A DNA stretch of 64,000 nucleotides from Talpa occidentalis (GCF_014898055.3 NW_023601433.1:68741683-68805682), one strand, 5' to 3'; shown: positions 37,190 to 50,057, counted from the first letter of the stretch. Made by a program: numbers and translations. The notes: generated by a model from the letters alone, not told the origin.

Positions 37190-40100
37190 AAAAATAAATA
37201 AAGATCAAGAGTCTTATATCACTTGTAGAAGATTCTATACAATTTGATAGTGATCTGATGATGGTGGGAGAAGTTGAATGTATATGTTTAACGAATGGTC
37301 CCAGAAACCTTAGATTTCTCAAGTTTAGAAAACATTACCTTGAGAAAACAGTACTCAAAGTTTGGGTACTTCAGAGTCACCAGAATCCCTACCCCTATAG
37401 TCCTGGGTAGGAGTGAATAAACTGCATATTTATAAGTCCAGGGTAATGCTGACACTAGTAGTGATACAGATGGGTTTTATTCCACTTAAAATATTGTCGC
37501 TTTAAACAGATTCATTTCTTAACTATTCCCATGCTTCTGATTTTGGCTTAAGTATGAAAGTTGTGAGACAGAGGGAGGAGTGGGAGGTCAGTGGGTGTGT
37601 TAAAATATTCACGTTCCCAGGCTAATCCTGCTGAGCTTTTTAATTGGTAGGTAGGAGGGTGAGGTCTGAGAATCTGTGCTGTTGGCTAGTAAATTAATCA
37701 CTGCTGTGGGGAGGAAAGGAAAACTTTATTTTCGGAGTCAACGCTGAGGGTTAACCCAGAAGAAAGCAAGTAGTCTGGTAGGAAGACAGTCCCAACAAGC
37801 CTTCTGTTCTACCCTGTTCTATATACCATTGGAAGAGGCAAGTGATTCTCAGTAGAAAAGAAAAGTTACATGAAGGCAATCACATTAGAATAAAAACACA
37901 TTCATTTTCATGGGCAAATGATAATTTTCTAACATCCTAGCAGAGCAGAACAAGTGTACCTGAACTCAGGGGATTCTTATCTCTGTGGCAGGTGCAAACT
38001 GTATGTGAGGAATATAAGATCTGAAGATAACATCGATCATAAGGAAAAGTCTTTGTTTCAGACAAGTGAGTCAGTCTGTTCAGGGATTCTGGGCTCTGAT
38101 CTCTTCGAAGTGTGCTGTGTGCTAGTGGGAAAATTGCAGGTGCTTTCACGGCTCTGTCTTTGATATGATAACTCAAACCTCTGCAGGTTGATTTTTTTCC
38201 TTTGTGTGCAAACTTAGCTGAATTTCTTCTGCAGTTTAAGTTTCCCAGGCAAGTCTGTTGTGTATCCTGGTTTGGGATCCATTAGACTCGACCCTAGAGC
38301 AAGAATGACTTGAATATTTCCAATCTGTCATTTTCTGTGACCACTTGAAGTTCCTATTTGTGTTTAATTTAAGGAGTGGTAAAGAGTGTAAATGGTAAGA
38401 TGAAATTTTTTTTGGAAGTGCAAATTTTAGCTCTTCTGTGAAACATTACCTTTGCAATAACATTGAGTAATATCTTTAAATTGAAATTTCTGAATTATTT
38501 TAATCATAAATCAGTCACTTTAAAACTAAGAACAAATCAAGAAAACAAATGATTATTACTTATTGTATGATTATTGCTTTTTGGCATATAGAAGAAGAGA
38601 ATGTTGAAAAATGATACACTGGTTGTCCTAAAGTCTAGATATTCTAGATGTGCCCCTGGTTCCTCAAAATATCAAATATCACGGTTTCAACTAAAACACA
38701 CCACATTAATCAGGATGGAGAGAAAATAGACTTTATAGCCAAGTGTCATAGAGCAGAGAAGCTTGTTTCTTGACTGGCATTTCAGAATTTGCATACGTTT
38801 CTAAAAATGGCATTTAAATATGGGAAACATGTTGAAGAACATTTTAAATGTATTGATTAACTATCATCTTGTGCAAAAACATTTCTGATATTATTAAAAT
38901 AAGCATATGTTGCTGGCATTGGGTGGTAGGACTTAGAAATCGTGTAAGATATTATCTGTCAAGTTTAATTGAACTGGTAAGGTGCTTTGTACATTCAAAT
39001 GGCAGCATTCAGTAAAAGTAATGTTTGAAAATTTCTTCAATGAGCTATTTGTGAATTTCCAGGTTACCAAGTGTTGTCTCAGATTGACTGAGTTTCCAGT
39101 CTTGCAGAATTGCTTGACCCACACACTCATGCAGTCACAGGTAATGACGGACCCCTGTACTAATTAAACTGTTTCTTCTTCCTCGGCTAATCCTCTCCTT
39201 CCTCTTTGTTCCTCCTCACCCCTCTGCTTTGTTTGTTCTGTTCTTCCCATTCTTACTCGAAAGGCTTATAATTAAATTCTCCTGCTACATTCTCATAAGT
39301 TTATGTGTATATGATGCAACTCCATATTATTTGGCTTTTTCTTAATCATCAATATCAAATCTTGATATTTTGGCTTCTATTTTCATTTTGCTTGCATTAA
39401 AACAACTCAAGAAACAAAGAATGTAGGATTAATAGAAATGCATATAACAGCATTGGCTATGTGCACGTTTTTGCCAAGTAATTTAACTCAGAAAGTTATT
39501 ACTTTAGCATCTTGCCAAAAAAAAAAGCATACTTTTGATTCTCTAGGGTTAGCAAGGAGTAGATCTTTCAAGGAGACCAAAAGTCAAAGATTAGTCACAG
39601 CTTTTTTTTCTAACTGTATCCTTTGTTTTCTACCCAAAACCATATTAAGCAATACCTACATATTCCCATTGGTTTTCAGACATCGACAAATGAGACATTT
39701 CTTCATAAAATCTTGCAATAGTCCTGGACTCTTATTTATTTGGGCAAAAGTGGATACAAAGGAATTTGTCCAAAAGCACACAACTGGGCTTTGTGACCCT
39801 GAGTACAAATCTTCTTCAGGGGATGGCGCTGTTCTGCCCCTTATATGTCCTTAGAATTGAAAATATCAGTGAGAATACTGGAGGCATGCTCACTGGGCTG
39901 ATTATCTCTAGTGACTGTCCTAACAGGCAAGGGGCATACATTTTGAACTGAAATTTCTTACATGTATTTTGCAAACATAACATATTCTTCCCTCGTTGCA
40001 GTACTTGTCTTCTGGGAAAAGAATTGCAAAGCCTTTTGCTATGTTGCTTCAAAGTAGTCATGGTCTGTTCATTCCATTTCTTCTCTCCCTAAAAGAGGTG

Positions 40101-40356
40101 AATGTCTGGGGAATATCAGGGTCTCTGGGCTCATATAGGGACACTGGACTTGTAAACTCTCCCAGAAAGCAGTGACCTTGGACTGGAGCCCATAATTCTT
40201 AAAGGAATCCTTGGTTGGGCTGCAGAATTGTAGAGAAAGCTTTAAGGAAAAGCTCACATCCAATCTTTTTTTGTACGTACATTTCATCAGTTTTTCAACA
40301 GTTTCTCTATATTAAATTATCTTCTGCAACATTCAAGAAGCTTCTCAAATTTTATT
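37190..40356. other. Intergenic DNA without young repeats
   Basis: About 3.2 kb with no SINE, LTR or clear L1. A MIR-like fragment may lie at 39750-39815 ('aatttgtccaaaagcacacaactggg'). The 138-codon frame at 39438-39854 has no recognisable domain, codon pattern or splice context, so I do not call it a gene. Confidence 0.45.
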
Positions 40357-40371
40357 AAAATTAACTCTTAG

Positions 40372-40712
40372 GGGGCCTCCCCGGTGGCGCAGCGGTTGAG
40401 CGCTGGGTTGCGAAGCTGCCGGCGACCTCTGCGGCGCAGCGGTTCGATCCCCAGCTGCTCCCCGGCCACCGGAGGAGGGTCCCACATGGCGTGCAGACCT
40501 CTCCTGCCGCCCGCTGCTCCCCTCAGCAGTGTACTTCGGTCCTTCTGCCTGCTCTGCTCCCCGCTCTGGCTCTAGTGAATTCTCTCGCCCTCCCGCGCTT
40601 CTGACTGTACCCAGTGCATGTATAAACAAAACAAACAAATAAATAAATAAATAAATAAAAACATGCCTCTATAAATAAAAAAAAAAATGTGTTTAAAAAA
40701 AAAAAATAAAAT
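40372..40712 (+). mobile_element. tRNA-derived SINE, subfamily A, with extra 3' tail
   Basis: GGCCTCCCCGGTGGCGCAGCGG head with intact box A and box B (GGTTCGATCCC), full body, and a tail of (AAAC)n and (AAAT)n followed by ACATGCCTCTAT (40661-40672) and A-rich sequence. The 15-bp repeat AAAATTAACTCTTAG flanks it (40357-40371 and 40713-40727). The next SINE follows directly. Confidence 0.95.
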
Positions 40713-40727
40713 AAAATTAACTCTTAG

Positions 40728-40988
40728 GGCCTCCCTGGTGGTGCAAGGGGTTAAGACGCAACCTATGAGGCTATCCACTGTCACTGCAAAACCAGTTCGA
40801 TCCCTGGCCAGGGAGCTACACACATGGCACAGCAGACCTCTCCTGACTCGTCCTCTGCTCCCCTCAGCAGTGTATTTCAGTCAGTCTGCCTGTTCTGTTC
40901 CCCACTCGGTCTCTGGTGAATCCTCTCACCCCCCCACACCTCTGGCCTGTACCCCAGTTCTTGTATGCATAAATAAATAAATCTTAAA
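40728..40988 (+). mobile_element. tRNA-derived SINE, subfamily B
   Basis: It lies head-to-tail behind the SINE at 40372. Head GGCCTCCCTGGTGGTGCAAG, box B CAGTTCGATCCC, body 'ctgctcccctcagcagtgt', tail TGCATAAATAAATAAATCTT. It ends in a third copy of the same target sequence, AAAATTAACTCTCAG (40989-41003). So two SINEs share one target. Confidence 0.95.
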
Positions 40989-41003
40989 AAAATTAACTCT
41001 CAG

Positions 41004-42013
41004 CTGATATGTGAAACTTATATGATATAGCCTATTTCCATTTTTTTAAATCTTAAATAAAACAAACACTAAGCAGGTAAGAGCAGTAGTAGAATACTGA
41101 GGATTGACCTGCTTTTTCTTATTTTTAATTTAGTGGAACTATTGATCAAGGGATTTGCCCAGAAGCATTTGAAATGCCCCTAATTGAAAGAGGATATCTT
41201 CTCAACTTGGTTTCAGTAAATATATGGCAGGGTGCTGGCTAAAGTTCTTGGTTTTCAAGTACAAAAAATTACAGTATTTAGTGATGCAAAAGAAAATCAC
41301 TTAAAAGATTAAGTTTTTAAACACAAAGACCCTTTATTTCTGAGTATAGAAAACTGGGGTCATATTTTATTTAATTGGCTCTACATTGTTTAGATAAATA
41401 AAAATATAAGCCACTTGTCTTCATTCTGAAAAGAGAAATCCTGTTATAGAAACTGTTAATAAAATTATAGCATCATTTATAACAATAATTTTACCACAAA
41501 TAGCGATGAGAAAGAGTCTGAAATAGTAGGTAATGGGGCATCTTTAAATAGCAATTTTACAGAAGTTGGGAAAAAAGGCACTGAAGCTGTCAGTTTAATG
41601 GTGTTTGCTAGTTAGCATTTTTTGTTTTTTTTACATGCACTCTTGAATACTATGTGCAGAGTTCAACTTAGCATCACCTTATTTTAGTCAAAAGCATTGG
41701 TTATTCTGAGAACTAAATGAAAAGTATTTCTGTAATTGAATACATTGGTTTATTTTAGTGTGTTTCCATAATATAATGTAATCTGTGGTGAACTTACTGG
41801 CTGTGTATGCTGCATGGTTTATGAGAATTTTCACACAGCTTTATGTGATAGGGATTAGAACTATCATTTCTGTTTTGCAGATGGAGAATCTGAAGACTGG
41901 AACCCAAATTCTGGGATTCAAGAGCCTGTACTTGCACAACACAAAACTCATTTTAATTAATTTAATTCTATTTTTTTATCTTGGAAAATTTCAAAAGATT
42001 AGAAAACCTATGC
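41004..42013. other. AT-rich intergenic DNA
   Basis: Nothing recognised. Confidence 0.4.
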
Positions 42014-42028
42014 AGTTTCCTCTTTTTT

Positions 42029-42294
42029 TTTTTTTTTTTGAAGATTTATTTATTTATGCATACAAGAACTGGGGTATAGGCTAGAGGTGCAGAGAGTGAG
42101 AAGACTCACCAGAGACAGAGTGGGGAGCAGAACAGACAGATCTACTGAGATACACTGCTGAGAGGAGCAGCGGGGAGATGGGAGAGATGCGCCATGCGGG
42201 TTGCTCCCTGGCCAGCCCAGAATCGAACTTGTGCTGCAATGGCTGGTGAGAGCTTCACAGTGCTGTATTTACCCCTGTGCCATCAGGGATGCCC
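42029..42294 (-). mobile_element. tRNA-derived SINE, subfamily B
   Basis: Reversed family sequence with a poly-T start, 'gatttatttatttatgcatacaag' and a diverged head (GGGCATCCCTGATGGCAC in sense). The flanking repeats are AGTTTCCTCTTTTTT (42014-42028) and AGGTTCCTCTTTTTT (42295-42309). More mutated than its neighbours, so probably older. Confidence 0.9.
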
Positions 42295-42301
42295 AGGTTC
42301 C

Positions 42302-42462
42302 TCTTTTTTCCTAATAAAACTGCCCTTTAAAGTGCAGCCTTCTCTGTTTATGTCTATGCAAGTGCCTCTTTTATCCTTTATCTTTTTTCCTAATAAACCT
42401 GTCCTCTTAAAATACAGCCTTATATTCGGCTATTTGTGTCTATGCAAACGTCTTTTTCCTTA
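42302..42462. repeat. 79-bp tandem duplication, two copies
   Basis: Copy 1 (42302-42380) and copy 2 (42381-42462) each start TCTTTTTTCCTAATAAA and contain GTCTATGCAA. They differ at many positions, so the duplication is not recent. It directly abuts the SINE, whose target duplication overlaps the first unit. Confidence 0.8.
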
Positions 42463-43055
42463 GTAAACTCACCATGTGCTGCTGAATGGAAAAATCTCCC
42501 TATACTTTTCTCAGAAGTAACCCATTTTTTTCTCCTGATATTCTTTGAATTGCTAATATTTTATTTCCATGTTTGCCTTGAGAGAGATTTTCATTTCTGC
42601 CAAGTTATAAAATAAATAATGACAAATTGGGACTGAAATTTAAGCCTTGGGTTTCCAAATCTTGATCTCTTTCCTCCAAACTACCTCAACTTTACAGGTG
42701 ATAGTTATAAACTAATTTCAATCACATCACCATGTGACAAGAGAGAGAAAGGAATTTAAAATGGTTCAAGCATTTTACAACCTAATCTTCTAATTCTTCT
42801 GAAGATTTCTAGAGTTTATCATCCTTACATCAATCATTACACATTCTATGTTGTCAAATTGGATTATCAAAACCTTGTATGGAATTATTAGTATGAACAG
42901 GATTTGGAATAGCTTAATATATGTATAGCACATTCTCCGACCTGGTTAAGTTGGTTTACTTCTCTGCGTGACATGTAGAAATTGATCCCTGGACTCAGTT
43001 CTTGAAGGTTGTGTTTATATGTTTACTTGGGTGCTTAGACTTGTTATGTTTTCAG
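42463..43055. other. Intergenic DNA, nothing recognised
   Basis: No gene or named repeat. Confidence 0.4.
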
Positions 43056-43150
43056 AGGACACCACAATGAATCCAGCAGATCCTGGCCTCAAGAAACTTA
43101 TAAGCTAATAGTACATAAATATTTAGTAAATATTGAGGTCATGTGTAAAT
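43056..43150 (+). repeat. L2-like LINE 3' remnant
   Basis: 'caatgaatccagcagatcctggcctcaag', 'aaacttataagctaatag' and 'acataaatatttagtaaat' resemble the L2 3' end. Short and diverged. Confidence 0.5.
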
Positions 43151-43189
43151 ATGTTTAGAAGTTCAGAAGATAATAAAAATATCTATGTC

Positions 43190-43227
43190 CATCCTAGAAT
43201 TACTTGAACATCCTAGAATTACTTGAC
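43190..43227. repeat. Short tandem duplication (19 bp x 2)
   Basis: CATCCTAGAATTACTTGA occurs twice in a row. Confidence 0.85.
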
Positions 43228-43799
43228 ATATCAAATTGCTACACATTTCTTTGCGTCATTATTGTTGATCTCTAAAATGGCTGTTTATAATTTTGTTTTT
43301 CGGTTTGTCTTTTAAATAAGAAAGTAGAACTACTTTCTTCAGAAGGCATATTTTGGCTAATATTTTTAGGAAATCAGAGGTATTTCTTGAGTGTCACTGT
43401 ATACATCAGTAAATATCTAGCTGGCTCACTCAGTTATTTGCAGGGATAATATGAAATATATTGAAAAATCTGTAGAACATGAGTACTAACCAAGAAGAAA
43501 GCATTATTTTCAGAGTTAGAGAAAATTGCTAGATCATGAGGAGGGCTCATTCCTGGGAGAGGAGCTGGGGTTGCCTTAGTAGCTGGAGAGGGGTGGGAAT
43601 AAGGACCCTTGAAGGCTATGGCACAGAAGTGTTCCAGTATTTTAACAACAGTGGCTGTACCAAAAAGACCCAGTTAGTCATCAGTTCTGTTGCCTAAAGA
43701 ACTATGCTGAGGAAGCTGGGATCTTAGAGTCTGTCTTGATGTAGGCCAGTTGACAAATAGAGCCGTTCGCAATACATTCTAATAAAGCATGGTGACACT
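43228..43799. other. Intergenic DNA, nothing recognised
   Basis: No gene or named repeat. Confidence 0.4.
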
Positions 43800-44033
43800 G
43801 AGGACAGAACATGGCCTTCAGGGTCAGAAAGGCTAAGTTTGCATTCCACTTTTATTGTTTAACATTTGTGTGACTATGGACAACTTTCCTATCCTCTAAG
43901 AATAGTAGTTTCCTGTCCTATAAAGGAACATAGCAATTCTCTCCCTTATGGTTTCTGATTGCTTATAGGTAAAACATAGTACTGGCCTATAGGAAGTCAC
44001 TGAGAGTGGCTGCATTATTCCCTTCACTTCTGT
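43800..44033 (-). repeat. MIR SINE remnant
   Basis: 'cttcagggtcagaaaggctaag', 'tgtgactatggacaactttcc' and 'tactggcctataggaagtcac' follow reverse MIR order. The following SINE inserted at its edge. Confidence 0.6.
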
Positions 44034-44049
44034 TACTCACCCCCTTTTT

Positions 44050-44290
44050 TTTTTAAACTGGGGTACAGGCCAGAAGTGAGGGGTTAAGCGGATTCACCAG
44101 AGACAGAGTGGGGAACAGAACAGGCAGATTGAATGAAATACACTGCTGAGGGGAGCAGCAGGTGAGGCAGGAGAGGTCTGCTGCACCATGTGGGTAGCTC
44201 TCAGGCTGGCTGGGGATCACACTTATGCTGCAGAGGCTGCAGATAGCTTCATAGTGCTGTGCTTAACCCCTTACGCCACAAGGGAGGCCC
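44050..44290 (-). mobile_element. tRNA-derived SINE, subfamily B, short tail
   Basis: Reversed family sequence from 'aactggggtacaggcc' to 'cacaagggaggccc'. It lacks the usual TGCATAAATAAATC tail and has poly-T instead. The flanking repeats are imperfect (TACTCACCCCCTTTT versus TACTCCCTTATTTT). Confidence 0.85.
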
Positions 44291-44514
44291 TACTCCCTTA
44301 TTTTGGGTTGTTCTTTCCTTCTTGGAACACCTTTTCTTGGATTCCTAACCTGTTGCTCATGCTGAAACGTTGGTTCTCTAGGGTTCCTGAGTCTCCTTCA
44401 TGTTCTCTCCAGCACGCTCATCTACAGCTATGACTCTGCCATAACCTTAGTGTTACCAGGGCTACCGAAAGGCAAATATGCAGAATATCATGGCATTAGA
44501 TGTTTTGCGTTGGT

Positions 44515-44965
44515 TTTTTTTTTTTTTTGAAAAGAGAAAAAAGTTTATTAGAAGTTGATGTGCAAGGAGGTCCGAGAGGGAACAAGAAAAAACTCAATTG
44601 TGTCTCCCTGTCTAGGTAGGAGAAAGCGTTTCTATTGTTTTGGGAGTGGGACTAGTGAGTGGGCTCTGGACTTGGCTTAAGTTCACTGTGTAGTTACAAG
44701 GCAACCATACACAGAAAAGTATGAAGAGGCTTTTTTTACTTCAGATATTGGGAGTTTTAAATTTCTGTTTGTAGGCCCCTCACCTCTGAGGCTCTCCCGT
44801 CCTCTGTGTTGGCTCAGTTCAAGTTTAGTTGTGTCTGTGCATGCTCAGACTGTGTCATCTGCTGCTCAAAAACAAAAGTAACATAATTTTTTCTTTGGAT
44901 TCTAGGGTCTGAGAACAATTTAACCTGTAACCTGTTTCTTTAGCGTTGACTTCCTAATTGGAACT
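44515..44965 (-). mobile_element. Probable retroposed sequence or LTR, minus strand
   Basis: It begins with about 18 T, then the reverse complement of 'cttctaataaacttttttc', that is an AATAAA signal followed by a poly-A tail. The upstream body (sense) has no frame I recognise. The sense-strand 'ttccctctcggacctccttgcac' just before the signal looks like LTR R/U5. It could be a retrocopy of an ERV-derived or other transcript. Target duplication not clear. Confidence 0.4.
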
Positions 44966-45100
44966 ATTCAGCCTTTCTCCTGGGTTCCATATCCAAATTC
45001 TTACTAGTAACCTTTGCTTGAATATTCTACATGTACCTCAGATTCCACATGTCCAGAATTGAACTCATCATCTTCCATGTCACAGATTCTTTCCTCATCT

Positions 45101-45610
45101 TGTTACAGGGCAAAAGGTCTAAAAACCAACCCCGGCCAGAACCCCTTGTCACTGGTTCTGGATCCAGCCACCCATCACTACAAATGCAAACAAAAGGGTC
45201 TTTGATGAAGCAAAAAAGAAAAATATATATATTCTAAGCAACAGGGTAGAGGGAGAGTGAGAAACAGCAGGATAGAGGGGAAGGGAAAAGGTCCACTTAC
45301 CAGCAATGGTGTCAGGAGGAGTTGCAGATAAGGGAGCCTGCAGAGTGTGGCATCCACCTCTGAGCTCAGGGGCTCCCCCTACCCACAGCCCCCTAGAAGG
45401 GGCTGGAGTGGGCCACGGCCTGCTGTTCAGTGGGGTGACTGCCTTCCACAGCAGCTTTAGATGTAAAAGAAAGCAAGCCCAGGAGCGCGGCTCCTTTTAA
45501 AAGGCTTACAAAATGGCTGCTGAGCTCTGCCGGCTTCCCAGCAGCTCCCTTCCTTAGGTGCAGAGTTCAGATGTTAAAGGGCAATGTAGGGGTGGGGGTG
45601 GGGTGGGAGG
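45101..45610 (-). mobile_element. Probable solo LTR, minus strand
   Basis: It starts TGTTACAGGGCAAAAGG, the reversed 'cctgtaaca' end typical of LTRs. It continues with purine-rich and GC-rich text ('aggagcgcggctccttttaaaaggc', possibly a reversed TATA region). The far end is undefined. No viral genes. Confidence 0.5.
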
Positions 45611-45859
45611 TAATATCATTCTCATATTCACTTAAACAAGGAACCTGAGGGTCATCTTTGAGCATACACGATCATTTTCATATCCAAATATGTCATCTAT
45701 TCCTCTCAATTTGCCTCTTAAATATCTTTTCATCCCCACTTTATCAGATCAGGCCCTCTTCCTTCCAGCATTAACCCCCTCCATGCTAGCCTATGTAAAA
45801 CCAAGGGAATAGTCTTAACTCTTTTCACTATTACTTTCTTTAAAAATTTGTATTATTCC

Positions 45860-46335
45860 TGTCAAAGTACAAAGGAAATCATTCCATAATCCTTATGGAT
45901 TCTTCTAGGTTAGCAAATAATCAAACCAGCATCAGACAGATTGATAAGAGAAAAGAAACAAAAAGAATTTTAATAAAATACCTTTTGTATTCATGGGAAA
46001 GACCCAGTAGAATACATGGTTTCCAAAGCCTTCTTCAGTAACAGCTAAGATAAAGTTTTTGGAGGGTGAGGGAAAAGGAAGATATGAGAGAAGTTACCAG
46101 GGGAGGCACAGTAGACAAAGGTATGGGTGTTATGCAGACTTAGATTTTACCTTCTCAACTGAAAAGAGTTAAGGAGATTTGGTCTTCTGGTTCAGTAGAC
46201 TAGATACCCTTAATTTAGAGCGCTCTCCTTTATACCTGTAAACCTCTTTCACCCACTCAGAATCCCTCCCATGAAATAAATCTCTTGCCAAAAAGACATA
46301 TTTAGGGGTGGCAGATGTTTGGTCCCCAAAGTGAC
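45860..46335 (-). mobile_element. Fossil LTR-like repeat
   Basis: Read in reverse it carries phrases parallel to 16147-16565, in the same order: 'tactgggtctttcccatgaat', 'ttctcttatcaatctgtctgatgctgg', 'atttgctaacctagaagaa'. Same family, opposite orientation. TG-like start at 45860; the end is approximate and I see no target duplication. Confidence 0.55.
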
Positions 46336-46654
46336 TATTCATTATAAAAAGATTAAAAAAAAAAACCCAGACCCAGATATTTAAAAATAAGAAATAGTAG
46401 CATTAATTTACCATCCAGAGAAACAGCTACTAAAAATTGGTATACATTCTTTTGGACTGTATTAAATAATAAATAATAGAAGGCTATGTGAGGTTGAATC
46501 CTAGTACTTTTTGAATCCTAATGAGGTGAGGTTGAAAATAAATTGAGCTAAGATTTGAAGCCTGACCTGTGCTGGGCAATTGATGGAGCATATACTGTGC
46601 TGACATATGAAAGTTGAAAGTCAGACCATGGGTTGGAGTTTGAATATCAACTGG

Positions 46655-46904
46655 TTTTATTTCTTTTGCATTGTAGAACTGAGGGGTAGGCCAGAGGTGT
46701 GGGGGGTGAGAGGATTCACTGGAGACAGAGTGGGGAGCAGAACAAGTGGATTTACTGAAATTCACTGCTAAGTGGAGCGTCAGGTGAGACAGGAGAGGTC
46801 TGCTGCGCCATGTGTGTTAGCTCCCTGGCCAGGGATTGAATTCAGGTTCAGGCCATAGTGGCCATAGTGCTGAGACTTTATCCCCAGGCTACCACGGAGG
46901 CCCC
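46655..46904 (-). mobile_element. tRNA-derived SINE, subfamily B, old copy
   Basis: Reversed family sequence from 'gaactgaggggtaggccagagg' to 'ccacggaggcccc'. The hairpin region is mutated (CACTGCTAAGTGGAGCG). It contains a short GCCATAGTG duplication, and its tail is eroded. Confidence 0.85.
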
Positions 46905-47879
46905 TAGAAGGGTCGATCCTGAAGCACGAAACCTGGAAGGCAAATTGTGGTAACTTCAAAGGCTTTTCTAGTTTTAACATCAGAAGTTCCTTTTGTCTAT
47001 TCTTTTGTCTAAAGCCTGAAAAACAAGGTTCAAGCAGCACTTCTAGTGAAGTAACAGCTGTGGCTACATAGAAGAAGCTGAGAGTAAACCAGCTTTATTA
47101 AGGATCAGGAATCTGCCCTGGGCATGAGCTGTAGAAATTCTGAGTTATTCAGCTTGTTTATTCTGTGTTCCCCGAACTCCAGTGAGACTCAGTGGAAGTT
47201 ACAGCCTGATTCTGGCTGCCCTGCAGAGAAAAAAGGGAAAAGTCTGTTTGATACTTTAGATAAAATTAATGACTAATAAAAGCAGTTAGAAAGGCCAGAT
47301 AGAGTCATAATTACCAATGAACAAATGTAATTGAAATAGCTTCAGTATCTGATTAGTAACAAAAATTTTCTAGTAATATAGACTGAGTAAAAGTAGCAAA
47401 CTACTGGAGTCTTTGCAGCACTATTGGCAGTTAATTTACTGGCATTATATGTTTTATAATCTTGTGTGTGGCAATATTTTACCTGAATGACCTTTAAAAG
47501 GTAAAATCTTCTCTAAGTGTGTGATCTATAGCTAGATAATAATCCTTTCAGAAAACCAACCTTCTGGAACAATAGGTAGTCATGTGTATCTGTTTTATTT
47601 CATTGCTCTGAAGTTTTCATTGGTTACTGTCATTCATAAGTTTTGTAAATGGTAGGCGATTCTGTATTTTGTGCCCTCTCCCCATGCAGTATTTCCGTAT
47701 TGCCTTCAATTATGATGCTGTTTTGGCCCTTGCTGTATGACCTATTGTCTTATGAAGGAACTTGCAGCACTCCAATTTAAATCTATCTTGTTAGTGCTTT
47801 CTTGTTCTATTGGTAGAAAATAGATCTGAGATTTCTTGAGTCTCAAAACTCATTGTTACGTACTAATTATTTTAACCTA
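46905..47879. other. AT-rich intergenic DNA
   Basis: Nothing recognised. Confidence 0.4.
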
Positions 47880-48265
47880 GTCTCTTTGATGATGAAATCT
47901 TGCCATTTGCAGCAACATGGATGGAACTGGAAGGGGTTATGCTAAGAAAAATAAGTCATAAGCAGAAAGACAAATACCAGATGATTGCACTTTTACATGG
48001 AATATAGAGCAACGATGCAAAGAAACAGGAAAACTAAACCAAGACAAGCCCTCGAAATCTGACTGTAAAGCTGAAGCTACCAGACTGGCAGGATGGGGCA
48101 AGATGATGGATGAGAGGAGGGGACCAAATAGAATTTGGCAGAGGATTATGGGTGTTTAGTGGTACACATGATGCTGTAATGTACATCTGAAGAGCTATAA
48201 ATCTCTACTCCCAAATCATATACAAAGTTGTAAACCATGGTTACCATAATAAAAATAATACAAGA
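47880..48265 (+). mobile_element. L1 LINE 3' end
   Basis: 'gcaacatggatggaactgg', 'aaataagtcataagcagaaagac' and 'ttacatggaatatag' are the end of L1 ORF2 and the start of its 3' UTR. 'gtaatgtacatctg' and 'accataataaaaataat' form the tail. It is 5'-truncated and non-coding. Confidence 0.8.
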
Positions 48266-48350
48266 ACAAAAAAAGACAAGATTAATTTTACAGGGAAAAG
48301 GACAAGAGAATGACATCTTGAGGATCAAGACTTTCGCTAATATAGATGCC

Positions 48351-48745
48351 TGTTTTGGACTGAAATTTTGATTCTCATTCCCTCCTACTCCTTCCCCACA
48401 TCATCACCAAATTCACATATTGAAACCCTAACCTCTAATGTGATGATATTTGGAGATGGGACCATGGCGAGGTAATTAGGTTAGGTTAAGAAGGTGGGAA
48501 CTAATGGGATCAGTGCACTATTAGGAAAAGCAATCTTTCTGCACATGTACCCAGAAAAAGCCATGTGAGCACATAGCAAGAAGGCCCAGTGCAGGCCAGG
48601 AGGAGGGTTTTCATCAGAACCAGACCATGCTTGTAACCTGATCTCAACTTCCAGCCTTCAGAACTGAGAGAACGTAATAAATGTCTATTGTCTAAGCACC
48701 TCCATCTATAGCATTTTGTGATAGCAGGCCAAGCAGACTAAGATA
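48351..48745 (+). mobile_element. MaLR-type LTR
   Basis: Starts TGTTTTGGACTG and proceeds through 'aaccctaacctctaatgtgatg', 'ccatgtgagcacatagcaag' and 'ccagccttcagaactgagag' to 'agcagactaagata'. This is the order of a common MaLR-like LTR. The flanks ATGCC and TGGCC may be a worn target duplication. Confidence 0.7.
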
Positions 48746-49847
48746 TGGCCTATGCAAATAAGTGGATTGTTTCATAAGACATGGTTCTTTCAAAGATTGC
48801 TCCATGTTTTTTAAATATATCAAATTGATGTATCTTGATTTTTCCCCCCCATTCTTACATCTGTTGGAACATCTACAGACAAGCAGGGTATTCCAGTCTT
48901 GTCAGGCTTGCCTTGCCAAATGTCCTTAATTATGTAACTGGGCGAGGTATGCCTTCTTCTTACATAACAACAGGTTTTTCTCATTTCTCGAGCTGCATTG
49001 GGCTACTTCTCTAATGCTTATGTACATGTGATAATGTGGGGAGGTGAGGGTGGTATTAAAAGCATTATCTACAGGTCTTTCAGTTTTAGTTTGAGCTTTA
49101 GAACTGATGATCTGATGTTCCTAACACTGAAGACTAATGAAATCAATTCCATTATATTTAAGCTTTTAAAGTGTTTAGAAAGTTATCCAAAATAAATGAA
49201 ATACAAAAGTATTGATTCACATTAATCAGTCTAATCATATAGAAAATAGTGTAAATGTTTCATTTCTACTATGAACTCACTGTTTTATCTTTTGATTTTG
49301 ACGGTGCCATGTACATAATTTATAAATGACTGTGGATTTTTTCCTACAGCCTGACTAAAATGATTCTTAGTGGGTTTATAGCTGAACTTTCAAAGATTTA
49401 ACAGGTAGAGTCAAGAAAATGAACAGCATATGGAGCTAGTGTGGCTCAAATTTTTAGGACCAGGAAGAATACAAAATAATGAATGCATCACAAAAACACT
49501 AATTAATATTTAAGAGAAAATGACATTGATGATATCACACGATTTCTAAGAATTGAAAAAAATGGGAAATGATTTATAGGTTTTGATTTGGTCAGAAGTA
49601 TATTCTAGCTAAATTTTCAAAACTGCTAAGAATTCTCCCTGAGGGTATGAAGACTATATGAAGCTGTGCTCCGCTCATTCTTCAGCAGTATGAAGTGTCA
49701 AGAGTAGACAGGCACTCAATCTTCCCCGAAAGTCAACTCTGTGTGCATGTGAAATTTAACACCTACCAAACAAGATCAGAAAACCAGCAACAGCTCCCTA
49801 TATCTTTGTCTTTTCCCTTTACAGACCAATCGTGGCACTATTCTTCT
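48746..49847. other. AT-rich intergenic DNA
   Basis: Nothing recognised. Confidence 0.4.
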
Positions 49848-49862
49848 AAATTACCTGGAGGA

Positions 49863-49968
49863 GGGCCTCCCCTGTGGTGCAGCGGTTGAACGCTGGGCTG
49901 TGAGGCTGCCCGCAGCCTCTGCAGCACCAGTTCGTTCCCTGGCCACTGGGGAGGGTCCCACAAAAAAA
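49863..49968 (+). mobile_element. Head-only tRNA-derived SINE (106 bp)
   Basis: It contains only the tRNA-like head, from GGGCCTCCCCTGTGGTGCAG past a degraded box B (CAGTTCGTTCCC) to 'gagggtccca', directly followed by poly-A. A perfect 15-bp repeat, AAATTACCTGGAGGA, flanks it (49848-49862 and 49969-49983). So this short form was itself retroposed. It was not cut down later. Confidence 0.93.
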
Positions 49969-50057
49969 AAATTACCTGGAGGAAATCTCAAATTAGACCA
50001 CTGCTTTGAGTGACACATTAAATAGGTGAATTAGCTCCTGGACCACCTGAACCTATT